Shown: piece after piece, positions 1-7,583 of the stretch | How positions within the stretch are numbered: the stretch's first letter is position 1 | Layout: each line of letters opens with the position of its first letter | Virus record (IMG/VR): IMGVR_UViG_3300009108_000383 | Span: 1-33,965 of that record | Length of the DNA stretch: 33,965 nt | Direction: 5' to 3' (one strand) | Source of the DNA: a virus | Made by a program: the position numbers and the translations under genes | Notes under the pieces: model-generated | The model's database searches: none | What the model saw: the letters and a program-made list of their open reading frames with translations, nothing else | Told to the model about the DNA's origin: nothing

Positions 1-48
1 ATTTATCCCGAAACTGTTAAAATATGGAGTGATGTATATTGGAAATGA
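1..48 (+). CDS. 3' end of an upstream gene (partial)
   Basis: The first 48 bases read as the last 15 codons of a gene that begins before the window, ending IWSDVYWK and a TGA stop at 46-48. A second frame is also open and stops at 62-64, where it would overlap the next GTG start as GTGA. I prefer the first frame because its third codon positions are more AT-rich, as in the rest of the window. The product cannot be identified from so short a tail. Confidence 0.35.
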   Translation: MYPETVKIWSDVYWK

Positions 49-60
49 CAGGTTACATAA

Positions 61-1332
61 GTGATAATAATTGAGAATGATGTAGAATTTAAAAAGTTTT
101 TAGAACTCTATAAATCTACAATTCCTTCTATATATTATTTTTTAACAGATACTTTAAAACATCCACATCATAATGAGATATCATTCTTATATATTAAGAT
201 GGATGATGACTATGTTTTGCCTTTTAATCACAACGATTGTAAAAATTTAGATAAAAAATATATTGAATTATTAAAAACTGATAATAAAAAATATGTTTGG
301 GATGTAAAATCTTTAAAACATATTATAGATTTTAATAATATGGTTGATATAAATACTTTATATTATTTGAAATATAATAAAGAGATTGATTTATATGATT
401 TAGAAAATAATACAAGACAGTTTTATAATAGTAAATTTTACAATACAGAAGATTTAAATACTGTAATTCCTTTAATGAAACAAATCGAATTTTTAGAAAA
501 ACTTTCAAGTAGTTTAAATTTAGATTATAGTTTAGAGAATGATGAATATAATGAAATTTCAGAAGCATTATTTAATATAGAGGATGTTGGATTATATAAT
601 AATAATGATTTAGTATATACACAATACAATCCATTTACATCAACGGGTAGACCATCAAATAGATTTGGTGGAGTAAATTATGCGGCATTAAATAAAGAAG
701 ATGAAACTCGAAAAACCTATACAAGTAGATATGGTAATAATGGGAAGCTAATTGAGTTTGATTATGATGCATATCACTTAAGATTGATAGGTGAAGTGGT
801 AAATTATAAATTCCCAGAAAGTTCAGTACATGAACATATGTCTAAATTTTATGGATGTGATTATAAAGAATCTAAAAGAAGGTCATTTCAGTATTTATAT
901 GGACATATTCCAATAGAAGTAGTACAAATGAATCCATTTTTTGGTAAAGTACAAGATTTTATAAATGAGTTGTGGAAGTCGTATAAAAAAGATAAATATA
1001 TAGATACTAATATTTATAGTAGAAGAATATTTAGTCAGAATGTGTCTGATATGAATAAGAATAAACTATTTAATTATTTCATACAGAGTTTAGAAACGGA
1101 ATCTAATATGAAAATGTTGAGTAGTTTATTTAATATTATTAAAGATTATAAAAGTAAATTGGTATTGTATAATTACGATTCATTTTTATTTGATTTTAAT
1201 GTAGAGGATGGTGTAAATTATTTGAAGTTATTAAAAAAAGAAATTGAACAAAATGGTAAATTTCCAACAAGTATAAGTTGGGGATTAAATTATCACGAGA
1301 TGGAAGATATAACGGAGAAATTTGTTGGTTAA
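61..1332 (+). CDS. Divergent family A (Pol I-like) DNA polymerase-like protein
   Basis: This 423-residue protein carries the core motif series of family A DNA polymerases in the right order. STGRPSNRF (about 194-202) matches the TGRLSS-type substrate-binding segment. FDYDAYHLR (233-241) matches motif A, with the metal-binding Asp at 234. KRRSFQYLYG (272-281) matches the O-helix motif B, keeping Lys, Phe, Tyr and Gly in register with E. coli KAINFGLIYG. NYFIQSLETE (338-347) matches the N-x-P-x-Q-G segment. NYDSF (371-375) matches motif C, keeping the Asp (373) but with Ser where HDE has Glu. The first 180 residues resemble a worn-down exonuclease region and show no DxE exonuclease motif. The start is GTG at 61 with an AGG about 8 bases upstream. 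A full family B polymerase lies 15 kb downstream, so this is probably an accessory or specialised polymerase, or a non-catalytic relative. The family assignment is fairly firm; activity is not. Confidence 0.72.
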   Translation: MIIIENDVEFKKFLELYKSTIPSIYYFLTDTLKHPHHNEISFLYIKMDDDYVLPFNHNDCKNLDKKYIELLKTDNKKYVWDVKSLKHIIDFNNMVDINTLYYLKYNKEIDLYDLENNTRQFYNSKFYNTEDLNTVIPLMKQIEFLEKLSSSLNLDYSLENDEYNEISEALFNIEDVGLYNNNDLVYTQYNPFTSTGRPSNRFGGVNYAALNKEDETRKTYTSRYGNNGKLIEFDYDAYHLRLIGEVVNYKFPESSVHEHMSKFYGCDYKESKRRSFQYLYGHIPIEVVQMNPFFGKVQDFINELWKSYKKDKYIDTNIYSRRIFSQNVSDMNKNKLFNYFIQSLETESNMKMLSSLFNIIKDYKSKLVLYNYDSFLFDFNVEDGVNYLKLLKKEIEQNGKFPTSISWGLNYHEMEDITEKFVG

Positions 1333-1858
1333 ATTAAAACCGTATAAATATATTAGGTCTTATACAGAAGAAGAATTGGACGATGAAACTCAAGAATATT
1401 TTGGGAATGAATATACGAAAAAGGTGATGCCAAAACTTGGTAAAGATAAAGATGATTTATTGAGTTTATTTCAATTACCGAATAGAATAGAATTTCTATC
1501 ACACAAAGAATTAATGAGTTTACAAAATTCAGATGTACCAGAATTATTATCAATAGAAGATATACGAGAAAGAATTATGAGAATGAAAGAGTTGGGAGAT
1601 GAATATAAGAAACCTTGGCAAAGTGTATTAAAGGGAATGACTTCAATTCCACCAAATAAGTTTCCTACACCGTTTGTTGTGAAGGATTCTAAAGAAAATT
1701 TATATTTATTTGCAGGAAATACCCGACTAATGGTTGCAATCTCATTAGGTTATAACCTACCAGTTAAAGTATTACCATACAAATTTGAATTTGAAACCGA
1801 AGGCCTATCTACATTAGGAAGTCAAAATGTAGCAGCAGGTTCTTTATATAGGTGGTAA
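1325..1858 (+). CDS. ParB/sulfiredoxin-fold domain protein
   Basis: This protein has 177 residues from the preferred TTG at 1325. The TTG sits 7 bases after GGAG; another TTG lies at 1322. The C-terminal half holds PTPFVVKDSKENLYLFAGN and then TRLMVAISLGY, the G-N-T-R signature (about 131-134) of ParB-like nuclease and sulfiredoxin folds, preceded by the usual strand pair that sets up the pocket. The N-terminal 100 residues are charged and unassigned. The gene overlaps the end of the polymerase-like gene and leads straight into a Nudix gene, so the three are likely co-translated. ParB-fold proteins can bind CTP, cleave DNA or act as kinases; nothing here distinguishes these. A chromosome-partition role is unlikely because no ParA lies nearby. 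Confidence 0.68.
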   Translation: MVKLKPYKYIRSYTEEELDDETQEYFGNEYTKKVMPKLGKDKDDLLSLFQLPNRIEFLSHKELMSLQNSDVPELLSIEDIRERIMRMKELGDEYKKPWQSVLKGMTSIPPNKFPTPFVVKDSKENLYLFAGNTRLMVAISLGYNLPVKVLPYKFEFETEGLSTLGSQNVAAGSLYRW

Positions 1859-1860
1859 AT

Positions 1861-2265
1861 ATGATTAAATTAAAAGATTTATTATTTGAAAGAGACGAAA
1901 ATGACTCCAATGATGTTGGGGGAGTTTTGTATTATTGTTTTGATACAGTATTATTATGTTTGAGTTCAAATTCGGGTAAATGGCATATTCCTAAAGGACA
2001 CATACAAAAGGGGGAAGAACCATTACTTGGTGCAATTAGAGAATTTACAGAAGAAACACAAATAGCATTAAATGGTGTTCCAGAATTAGCAAACACTTAT
2101 AAGAAAGATAATGGTGGAAAATTTTATTTATATATAGTTAAAGGAAATCAAAAAGTTATTCCACGAATAAACCACGAACATTCAGATTGGGGATATTTTG
2201 ATATTGATAATTTACCAACTCCAATAAATAAGTGGGTTAAAGAAACTATTGAGAAACAAAAATGA
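1861..2265 (+). CDS. Nudix hydrolase
   Basis: This 134-residue protein contains a near-canonical Nudix box at residues 46-68: G-x5-E (Gly46, Glu52), then seven residues, then REFTEETQI. It departs from GX5EX7REUXEEXGU only at the Gly near the end, which is Gln67. The metal-binding glutamates of REFTEE are all present. Such enzymes hydrolyse nucleoside-diphosphate-linked substrates such as oxidised dNTPs, NAD-type dinucleotides, Ap4A or RNA caps; the substrate cannot be read from sequence. I chose ATG 1861 over GTG 1852 because AGGTGG lies at a good distance upstream. The start MIKLKDLLFE resembles short amphipathic N-termini seen on several T4-like phage proteins. The stop overlaps the next ATG (ATGA). 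Confidence 0.88.
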   Translation: MIKLKDLLFERDENDSNDVGGVLYYCFDTVLLCLSSNSGKWHIPKGHIQKGEEPLLGAIREFTEETQIALNGVPELANTYKKDNGGKFYLYIVKGNQKVIPRINHEHSDWGYFDIDNLPTPINKWVKETIEKQK

Positions 2266-4328
2266 TTACAGATTTAAATAAAATATTTGAAATTTGGAAA
2301 GGAAAAGTTGGTTCTAACAGAACACCCAATCCTAAGAATGCCGAACACCAATACCAATTAAGAGAAATTTTGAAAGATTTTAATTGGGATGAAGAAGTTA
2401 TAACTGAATTGTTATATAATTTATCGGAAGAGAAAAAATATGTAGATAATTCTAAAAATAGGGCTTTGGGTAGAGTGGGATTACCGTATGGTTCAGATGG
2501 AACTCCTCCTGAAAAAGAACCAAAAAAAGAAAAACCTTCATATGAACCAGATTTTGAAAAGGATTCAGAAGAAGAAATAGCTGAAAAATTAGGTGGTGGT
2601 GATTTTGAAGAAACATCTCCTGAACGGGCAGAGGAAGATTTAACAGAAAATAGAAAAGGGGCACTGTCAAGAAAACGTAAAGGTAAAGGTGGTTCAACTA
2701 CAACTCAACGAGAAGAATTAGCAACTATTTCAAGAGAAATAGCATTGAAACATCCAAAAGATACACCTGAAAAACATAAAGAAAGAGTTTTAGATCATAT
2801 TAGAGAACTTTATAAGGATGAACCAAACGAAGCTGAAAGAATAATAAAACAAATAGATAAACCACAAAAGGCAAAAAATTTAATTAATACAACATTATCT
2901 GGATTAAGTGCGGTGAAAATTCTTAGGGATAAAAAGAATGGGTTTGATATGGCAGAAGAACAACCAGAACCATATCCTCTAAATGTTACTTTTACAAAAG
3001 AAGCTACTCAAACAACACAAAATCTTTTAATCACAAAACTAAAAGAAGCAAAAACTCCCGAAGAAAGAAAACATTATCAGGCCGAATTAAAAGCATTTCA
3101 AAAAATGGCAACTTCATCTACAGGAACAGAGGGTGATGGTGATACTGCTATGGTATATACTGATAGTAAAGGTAGAATTCGAGTTGTATACTCATCTAAT
3201 AAACAATCACTTTCTGATGCATTTTCAAACGCAACTGTAAAATCAGCATCAGAAGTTATAAAGGCATCAAAAGTTGAAGGTGCTAATGCTGAAGCTTTGG
3301 CAAAACAGGTTGAAGATAGTGTAGCTGATGCCGTAGAGTTTAATAAAACGTATACAACAAGAAATAGAAAACTAATTGATGAAAATAGAGAAGAATTAAA
3401 TAACGCTCCTCTGACAAAAGTAGCAACAAAAGCTCTTACAGGTAGAGGTATTTATGAACCATCAACAGATAAATACATTAATAAAGCAAGACAATCACCA
3501 ACTATTAAAGATTGTATAGAAAGTAAAGGCTATGATATAAAAAATGATGAACACGTAGTTGAATGTGCTTTTGATGTTACGGGAAAACCACCTATTGATG
3601 AGATTAATGATTCACAAAAACAAGCTGCAAATAAACTTGTGATGAAAATATCACGAACTACATCTAAAGTTAGAGAAGTAATGAACAGAGAGATGAAGAA
3701 AAATCCAGAACTATCCGTTGAAGAGGCAGCCAAACTAGCAGCTACTCTTAATGGTGGTATTGGGGGCGGTGGATTATCAGCTAAAGATTGTTTAGATATT
3801 TATAACAATAAAGCTTTAGAAAAACTTGAAAAAAGTAAAAATGATAGAGATGATGCCATAAGTGAATCACACGCTGAAGTACATAGAAGTACTGTAGAAT
3901 TAGATGTTTCATATTATATGGAACAGGGTATGAGTGAAGAAGAGGCGAGAGAGAAATATGAAAATGAAGCAGGGCCTCACGAAAGAACGGTTAATAAAGC
4001 ATTTATGAAAAGAATGCATTGGGATAGATATGCTGATGGTACAGATGAAGGTAGAAAAATAATTGAAATAGGAGATAAAACATTTACTACAAAGACCTTT
4101 AAAGATTGTTTAGCTAAATTGTCAGAATGGGATGGTAAAGGAAAATTAAGTGACCATTTAGAAAAAAATATGAGAATAAAACCAGGAACACAAAAACTTA
4201 TGTTTGTAACTGGAGAGGGTAAAGAAATAGAGTTAGGAAATGATACTTGGAGAACTGCTGGAGATTTAAGTAAAATTGCAGGTAGTTTAGGAACAGATAT
4301 GGAAAATTGTTTAGGGAGTAAATCATAA
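2262..4328 (+). CDS. Large charged protein of unknown function
   Basis: I do not recognise this 688-residue protein. Its first 60 residues form a compact domain (PNPKNAEHQYQLREILKDF and then WDEEVITELLYNL), of a kind I associate with the N-termini of several T4-like phage proteins. A Pro/Glu/Lys-rich low-complexity linker follows (about 75-150). The middle is rich in Ala, Lys and Glu and probably helical. Three KDC[IL] motifs recur: TIKDCIESKG, SAKDCLDIYN and TFKDCLAKLS. A Gly-rich turn (GGIGGGG) sits near residue 500. There is no signal peptide or membrane segment. Size and composition would suit a virion or prohead-core protein, but that is inference only. It begins in an ATGA overlap with the Nudix gene and ends in a TAATG overlap with the next gene. 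Confidence 0.8.
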   Translation: MITDLNKIFEIWKGKVGSNRTPNPKNAEHQYQLREILKDFNWDEEVITELLYNLSEEKKYVDNSKNRALGRVGLPYGSDGTPPEKEPKKEKPSYEPDFEKDSEEEIAEKLGGGDFEETSPERAEEDLTENRKGALSRKRKGKGGSTTTQREELATISREIALKHPKDTPEKHKERVLDHIRELYKDEPNEAERIIKQIDKPQKAKNLINTTLSGLSAVKILRDKKNGFDMAEEQPEPYPLNVTFTKEATQTTQNLLITKLKEAKTPEERKHYQAELKAFQKMATSSTGTEGDGDTAMVYTDSKGRIRVVYSSNKQSLSDAFSNATVKSASEVIKASKVEGANAEALAKQVEDSVADAVEFNKTYTTRNRKLIDENREELNNAPLTKVATKALTGRGIYEPSTDKYINKARQSPTIKDCIESKGYDIKNDEHVVECAFDVTGKPPIDEINDSQKQAANKLVMKISRTTSKVREVMNREMKKNPELSVEEAAKLAATLNGGIGGGGLSAKDCLDIYNNKALEKLEKSKNDRDDAISESHAEVHRSTVELDVSYYMEQGMSEEEAREKYENEAGPHERTVNKAFMKRMHWDRYADGTDEGRKIIEIGDKTFTTKTFKDCLAKLSEWDGKGKLSDHLEKNMRIKPGTQKLMFVTGEGKEIELGNDTWRTAGDLSKIAGSLGTDMENCLGSKS

Positions 4329-4741
4329 TGAGAACACAATTACTTTGCACATTTACTAATATAAACGATTTAAATGAAATAATTGATATTATTATTTCGT
4401 GTAATACTATAATGTATGATAAAATATATGTATTTCAGAATGAAGAGGATAAAAATCAATTAGTATGTACATATAATGTAGAATACGATGATAATTTTAT
4501 GGAAGGTATTCCAGATACAATTTCTCTACATAGAAAGAAACAAACCAATACACTTTATACAATCAATGCATTGAACGATATCATTAGAGAATTAAATGAT
4601 GGAGTTTTAGATAAAACTTATATTGTACCTTGGGAGAATTATAGAAATTCAATTTTATTAAATAATGAAAAAGGTTTAGTGAGAATAAAAACAAAAATTT
4701 ATAAGATAGTGAATATTACAGAATGGGGAACAACAGAATAG
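4328..4741 (+). CDS. Small protein of unknown function
   Basis: This is a 137-residue unrecognised protein. It has a beta-alpha pattern at the N-terminus (LLCTFTNINDLNEIIDIII), then YDKIYVFQNEEDKNQLVCTY, then a conserved-looking middle with SLHRKKQTNTLYTINALND. The alternation of strands and helices suggests a small mixed fold, perhaps regulatory or binding rather than enzymatic; no catalytic motif is visible. It is translationally coupled to the large protein upstream (TAATG) and sits 12 bases before the GH6 gene. I give it no function. Confidence 0.78.
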   Translation: MRTQLLCTFTNINDLNEIIDIIISCNTIMYDKIYVFQNEEDKNQLVCTYNVEYDDNFMEGIPDTISLHRKKQTNTLYTINALNDIIRELNDGVLDKTYIVPWENYRNSILLNNEKGLVRIKTKIYKIVNITEWGTTE

Positions 4742-4753
4742 GTTATAGGAATT

Positions 4754-5602
4754 TTGACGGATTTATTTTATCCTGATTACATACAACATCAGAACTTAGT
4801 TAAAGAACACGGAGATTTGGGAAAAATCTATTCTCAACCGATGGCTATTTGGTTGGGTAGAGATAGATACCATAAATTAAAACGTGTGCCTTCACGAGTT
4901 CATCGGTTGTTAAAGAGAGCAAAAAATAAAACAGTTGTATTTGTAATCTATTCTATTCCGAATAGAGATATTAGTGGAAGACATTCTATGGGTGGAGAAA
5001 AAGATGAAGAGTCTTATTTAAAATTTATAAATGAGGTTATTGAAGGAATTGGAAATCATTCACCAATAATAATATACGAACCAGATGCATTGTGTGATGG
5101 TGTTAAACTAACTAAGAAAAAATCACAACAACGAATAAAGTTGATGCAAACTTCACTTAAATTATTAAGTAAAACAAATGCTAAAACTTATATAGATAGT
5201 GGGCATCCAAACTGGTTGAAAGTAAGTGAAGTATGTTCGTTACTAAAAAGGTTTAAAAAAATACCATATGAAGGATTTACATTGAATTGTTGTAACTTTG
5301 TAGATACAGATTCGTGTGTAGAATATGGTTCAGAGATAAGTAATTACATTGGTAAGAATTTTGTTATAGATACTTCAAGAAATGGGCTAGGATATACAGG
5401 AAATATATACAATCCTACAAATATAGCAATAGGAGAGTATCCTACATTGAATACAGAGATTAAAAATTGTGATGGTTTCTTATGGTTGAAACCATTAGGA
5501 GAGTCGGATGCAAAGGTTGATGGTACGCCGAAGGCAGGCCGATTCAATTTAGAGTATGCCTTAAAAATTATCGAAAATAGTAAAAAAATAAATGTATTTT
5601 AA
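4754..5602 (+). CDS. Glycoside hydrolase family 6 (cellulase-type) enzyme
   Basis: This 282-residue protein reads across its whole length as the GH6 barrel, the family of inverting endo- and exo-beta-1,4-glucanases. Landmarks appear in order: YSIPNRDISG with Asp72 (the position of the Cel6A Asp in the YDLPDRD loop), IYEPDAL with Asp111 (the proton-donor position of EPDSL), YIDSGHPNWL (146-155), GFTLNCCNF (174-182), FVIDTSRNG (203-211) and FLWLKPLGESD (242-252). It has no signal peptide, no linker and no carbohydrate-binding module, so it is either cytoplasmic until lysis or carried by the virion. The start is TTG at 4754 behind ATAGGA; no upstream in-frame ATG serves better. It closes the first operon, and promoter-like sequence follows. 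Likely substrates are bacterial cellulose or another beta-glucan. The family call is strong; the biological role is unknown. Confidence 0.88.
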   Translation: MTDLFYPDYIQHQNLVKEHGDLGKIYSQPMAIWLGRDRYHKLKRVPSRVHRLLKRAKNKTVVFVIYSIPNRDISGRHSMGGEKDEESYLKFINEVIEGIGNHSPIIIYEPDALCDGVKLTKKKSQQRIKLMQTSLKLLSKTNAKTYIDSGHPNWLKVSEVCSLLKRFKKIPYEGFTLNCCNFVDTDSCVEYGSEISNYIGKNFVIDTSRNGLGYTGNIYNPTNIAIGEYPTLNTEIKNCDGFLWLKPLGESDAKVDGTPKAGRFNLEYALKIIENSKKINVF

Positions 5603-5631
5603 TAATATACATGATATTTATATGTGAATAT
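5601..5631 (+). promoter_or_regulatory. AT-rich upstream element shared with 26284-26311
   Basis: AATAATATA is followed by TATTTATATGTGAATAT. The same two blocks, AATAATATA and then TATTTATATATATGAATAT, occur in the spacer before the gene at 26326. Both sit at the start of a new gene block, which suggests a promoter or activator site, but in DNA this AT-rich chance similarity is a real alternative. Confidence 0.3.
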
Positions 5632-5656
5632 GGTTACTTCGTTATTACGAATTACC
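5632..5656 (+). promoter_or_regulatory. Imperfect dyad beside the gp32 promoter
   Basis: TTCGT and ACGAA (5638-5642 and 5647-5651) form a 5-base-pair stem around a TATT loop, with further partial pairing outward (GGTTA against TTACC). It ends two bases before the TTGACA box. It could be an operator, or a weak terminator for the preceding operon; there is no clear U-tract, which argues against a terminator. Confidence 0.3.
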
Positions 5657-5657
5657 A

Positions 5658-5685
5658 TTGACAAATATAAAATAATAAATAAAAC
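5658..5685 (+). promoter_or_regulatory. Candidate sigma70-like promoter before gp32
   Basis: A perfect -35 box TTGACA lies at 5658-5663. A weak -10 candidate, TAAAAC (5680-5685), follows after a 16-base spacer. AATAAATA at 5674-5681 matches the T4 late consensus TATAAATA at 7 of 8 positions and is an alternative reading. A strong ribosome site (AGGAG, 5694-5698) precedes the gp32 ATG at 5707. The position at the head of the gp32-uvsX-rnh block supports a promoter; the -10 assignment is uncertain. Confidence 0.4.
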
Positions 5686-5706
5686 ATACATATAGGAGAT
5701 TAACAA

Positions 5707-6468
5707 ATGGACTTAGATAAAGTCAAGCGACGTTTAAATCAGTTACAAACATCAACACAAAGAACTTCAAATCTTTGGAAACCACAACCAGGAACACAAC
5801 AAATTAGATTAGTACCTTATAAATTCAATAAGGATAATCCGTTCATTGAATTGTTTTTCCATTATGATTTGGGAGGCAAATCCTATTTATCCCCAATTAG
5901 TTTTGGTCGTCCAGACCCTATTGAGGAGTTCGCACAGAAACTAAAGGCATCAGGTAATCGTGATGATTATCGTCTTGGTAAAAAACTCGAAGCCAAAATG
6001 AGAACTTTTGCACCAGTGATTGTTCGTGGTGAAGAATCACAAGGTACAAAGTTTTGGGGTTTTGGTAAGACAGTTTATCAAGAGATACTTTCTGTTATCG
6101 CAGATCCAGACTATGGTGATATTACAGACCCAGTAAGTGGTCGTGATGTTACAGTTGAATTTAAGACTGCAGAAGAAACAGGAGCATCGTTTCCATCTAC
6201 CGCAATCCGAGTTAAACCACTACAGACACCAATAAGTGAAGATAAGAATATTCTTGAAAAGGTAGCAGATACCCAAAAGGATATTACTGAGATTTATCAG
6301 GAAAAAACTTATGATGAACTTACGGAGATTCTGAATAATTGGTTGGAAGGACGAGAAGAGGAAACAGTAGAAAACACTACTGACTCAGTAACTACGGCAC
6401 AATCCGTAGAATCTGCTAAGAGTGTAGAGAATGTTTCAGAGGCCTTTAACGAACTTTTTGATAAGTAA
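5707..6468 (+). CDS. Single-stranded DNA-binding protein, T4 gp32-like
   Basis: This 253-residue protein starts with a basic, Gln-rich segment (MDLDKVKRRLNQL), as gp32-type proteins do for self-association. An OB-fold core follows, with QIRLVPYKFNKDNPFIELFF and GTKFWGFGKTVYQEI. It ends in an acidic tail (NWLEGREEETVENTTDS onward) that in T4 recruits replication partners. It would coat ssDNA at forks and recombination intermediates. T4 gp32 is 301 residues and holds zinc through His and three Cys; this protein has no cysteine at all, and the region corresponding to the zinc loop reads SYLSPISFGRPDP, so it is probably zinc-free. AGGAG lies upstream and uvsX follows 17 bases later, as expected for a recombination-replication block. 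Confidence 0.88.
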   Translation: MDLDKVKRRLNQLQTSTQRTSNLWKPQPGTQQIRLVPYKFNKDNPFIELFFHYDLGGKSYLSPISFGRPDPIEEFAQKLKASGNRDDYRLGKKLEAKMRTFAPVIVRGEESQGTKFWGFGKTVYQEILSVIADPDYGDITDPVSGRDVTVEFKTAEETGASFPSTAIRVKPLQTPISEDKNILEKVADTQKDITEIYQEKTYDELTEILNNWLEGREEETVENTTDSVTTAQSVESAKSVENVSEAFNELFDK

Positions 6469-6485
6469 AACTAATTGGAGAAACT

Positions 6486-7583
6486 ATGTCAGTTAGAGAC
6501 GAATTGGCAAATGTATTAGCCGATAGTTTAAATAAACAGTTCAAGGATATGAAAGTAGCATATTTCTTGGACGGGCATGATGCAACACCCACAGATATTA
6601 AAGAATTTATTTCGACAGGTTCGACTATGTTGGATTTGGCAATTGCTAATAAACCAAATGGTGGTATTGCGGTAGGTCGTATTACTGAAATTAATGGTTT
6701 AGAATCAAGTGGTAAATCTTTAATCGGTGCTCACATACTTGCAGAAACCCAAAAGAAAGGCGGAGTTGCTGTATATATCGATACAGAGAATGCCGTTAGT
6801 GAGGAGTTTTTAAAAGTATTGGGTATAGATACGGCACAGTTACTTTACTTACAATTACAAACTGTAGAAGAAATTTTCCAGGCAATCGAGGAGATTGTTC
6901 TTAAGGTGAGAGAGGCTGAAAAGGATAGGTTGGTTACAATATTAGTTGATAGTTTGGCTGCTGCTTCCACACAAGTAGAGATAGACGCAGATTTCGAAAA
7001 AGACGGATGGGCAACTTCCAAAGCGATTATTATATCAAAAGCTATGAGAAAGATTACCCAGTTGATTGGTCGTCAAAGAATAGCACTTGTCTTTACAAAT
7101 CAACTAAGGACGAAACTTGGAGTAATGTTCGGAGATCCTTGGACAACTTCAGGTGGGAAAGCTCTTCCTTTTCACGCTTCTACTCGTATTCGATTAAAGA
7201 ATAAAGGTAGAATAACAGATACCAAGAAAAATGTATTGGGAATGACAATACAGGCACAAGTTGTTAAGAATAGACTTGGGCCACCATTAAGACATGCCGA
7301 ATTCCCACTATATTTTGAAAGTGGAATTGATGATGTGGGTTCTTGGTTAGAAGTAATGAAAAAACATAAGTTGGTAAAGTCTGCAGGAGCTTGGTATACA
7401 TATACCGATGTTGCAGGTGAAGAATATAAATTTCAATCTAAAGATTTTCTTAAAATATTAGAAGAAAATTCTTTGAAGGATGAAGTTTATGATAGAATTT
7501 GTGAAAAAGTAATTCTTAAGTATGATATAAAAGATATGGACGAATCTGAACTCGTAAAAGAAGAAGTAGAGGGAGATGAATAA
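6486..7583 (+). CDS. uvsX: RecA-like recombinase, UvsX
   Basis: This 365-residue protein has the RecA core: Walker A GLESSGKS at 71-78, a Walker B strand LVTILVDSLAAAS (about 150-162), and FTNQLRTKLGVMFGDPWTTS, which holds the loop and Gln motif region that senses ATP and contacts DNA. T4 UvsX is about 390 residues, so the length is normal. It forms filaments on ssDNA for strand invasion and recombination-dependent replication, working with the gp32-like protein encoded just upstream. GGAG sits 6 bases before the ATG. It overlaps the next gene by 8 bases. Confidence 0.94.
   Translation: MSVRDELANVLADSLNKQFKDMKVAYFLDGHDATPTDIKEFISTGSTMLDLAIANKPNGGIAVGRITEINGLESSGKSLIGAHILAETQKKGGVAVYIDTENAVSEEFLKVLGIDTAQLLYLQLQTVEEIFQAIEEIVLKVREAEKDRLVTILVDSLAAASTQVEIDADFEKDGWATSKAIIISKAMRKITQLIGRQRIALVFTNQLRTKLGVMFGDPWTTSGGKALPFHASTRIRLKNKGRITDTKKNVLGMTIQAQVVKNRLGPPLRHAEFPLYFESGIDDVGSWLEVMKKHKLVKSAGAWYTYTDVAGEEYKFQSKDFLKILEENSLKDEVYDRICEKVILKYDIKDMDESELVKEEVEGDE

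Noticed and set aside
2-64. Second open frame at the window start, overlapping the first gene as GTGA
   Set aside because: Its codons are less AT-rich at the third position than those of the frame ending at 48, although the overlap style fits this genome, so it is only the less likely choice.
3977-4339. 120-codon open frame on the minus strand
   Set aside because: It lies wholly opposite the 688-residue gene, has no ribosome site, and its product is hydrophobic filler. Other minus-strand frames (for example 27143-27517, 27535-27798, 33087-33356) are likewise shadows of real + strand genes.
5615-5622. TATTTATA as a T4 late promoter (TATAAATA) on the minus strand
   Set aside because: There is no minus-strand gene anywhere in the window for such a promoter to serve.
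7007-7204. Short + strand frames inside uvsX (7007-7204), the rnh-like gene (7814-8005) and the first glycosyltransferase (27073-27255)
   Set aside because: Each is fully inside a well-supported gene in another frame and has no motif or ribosome site.
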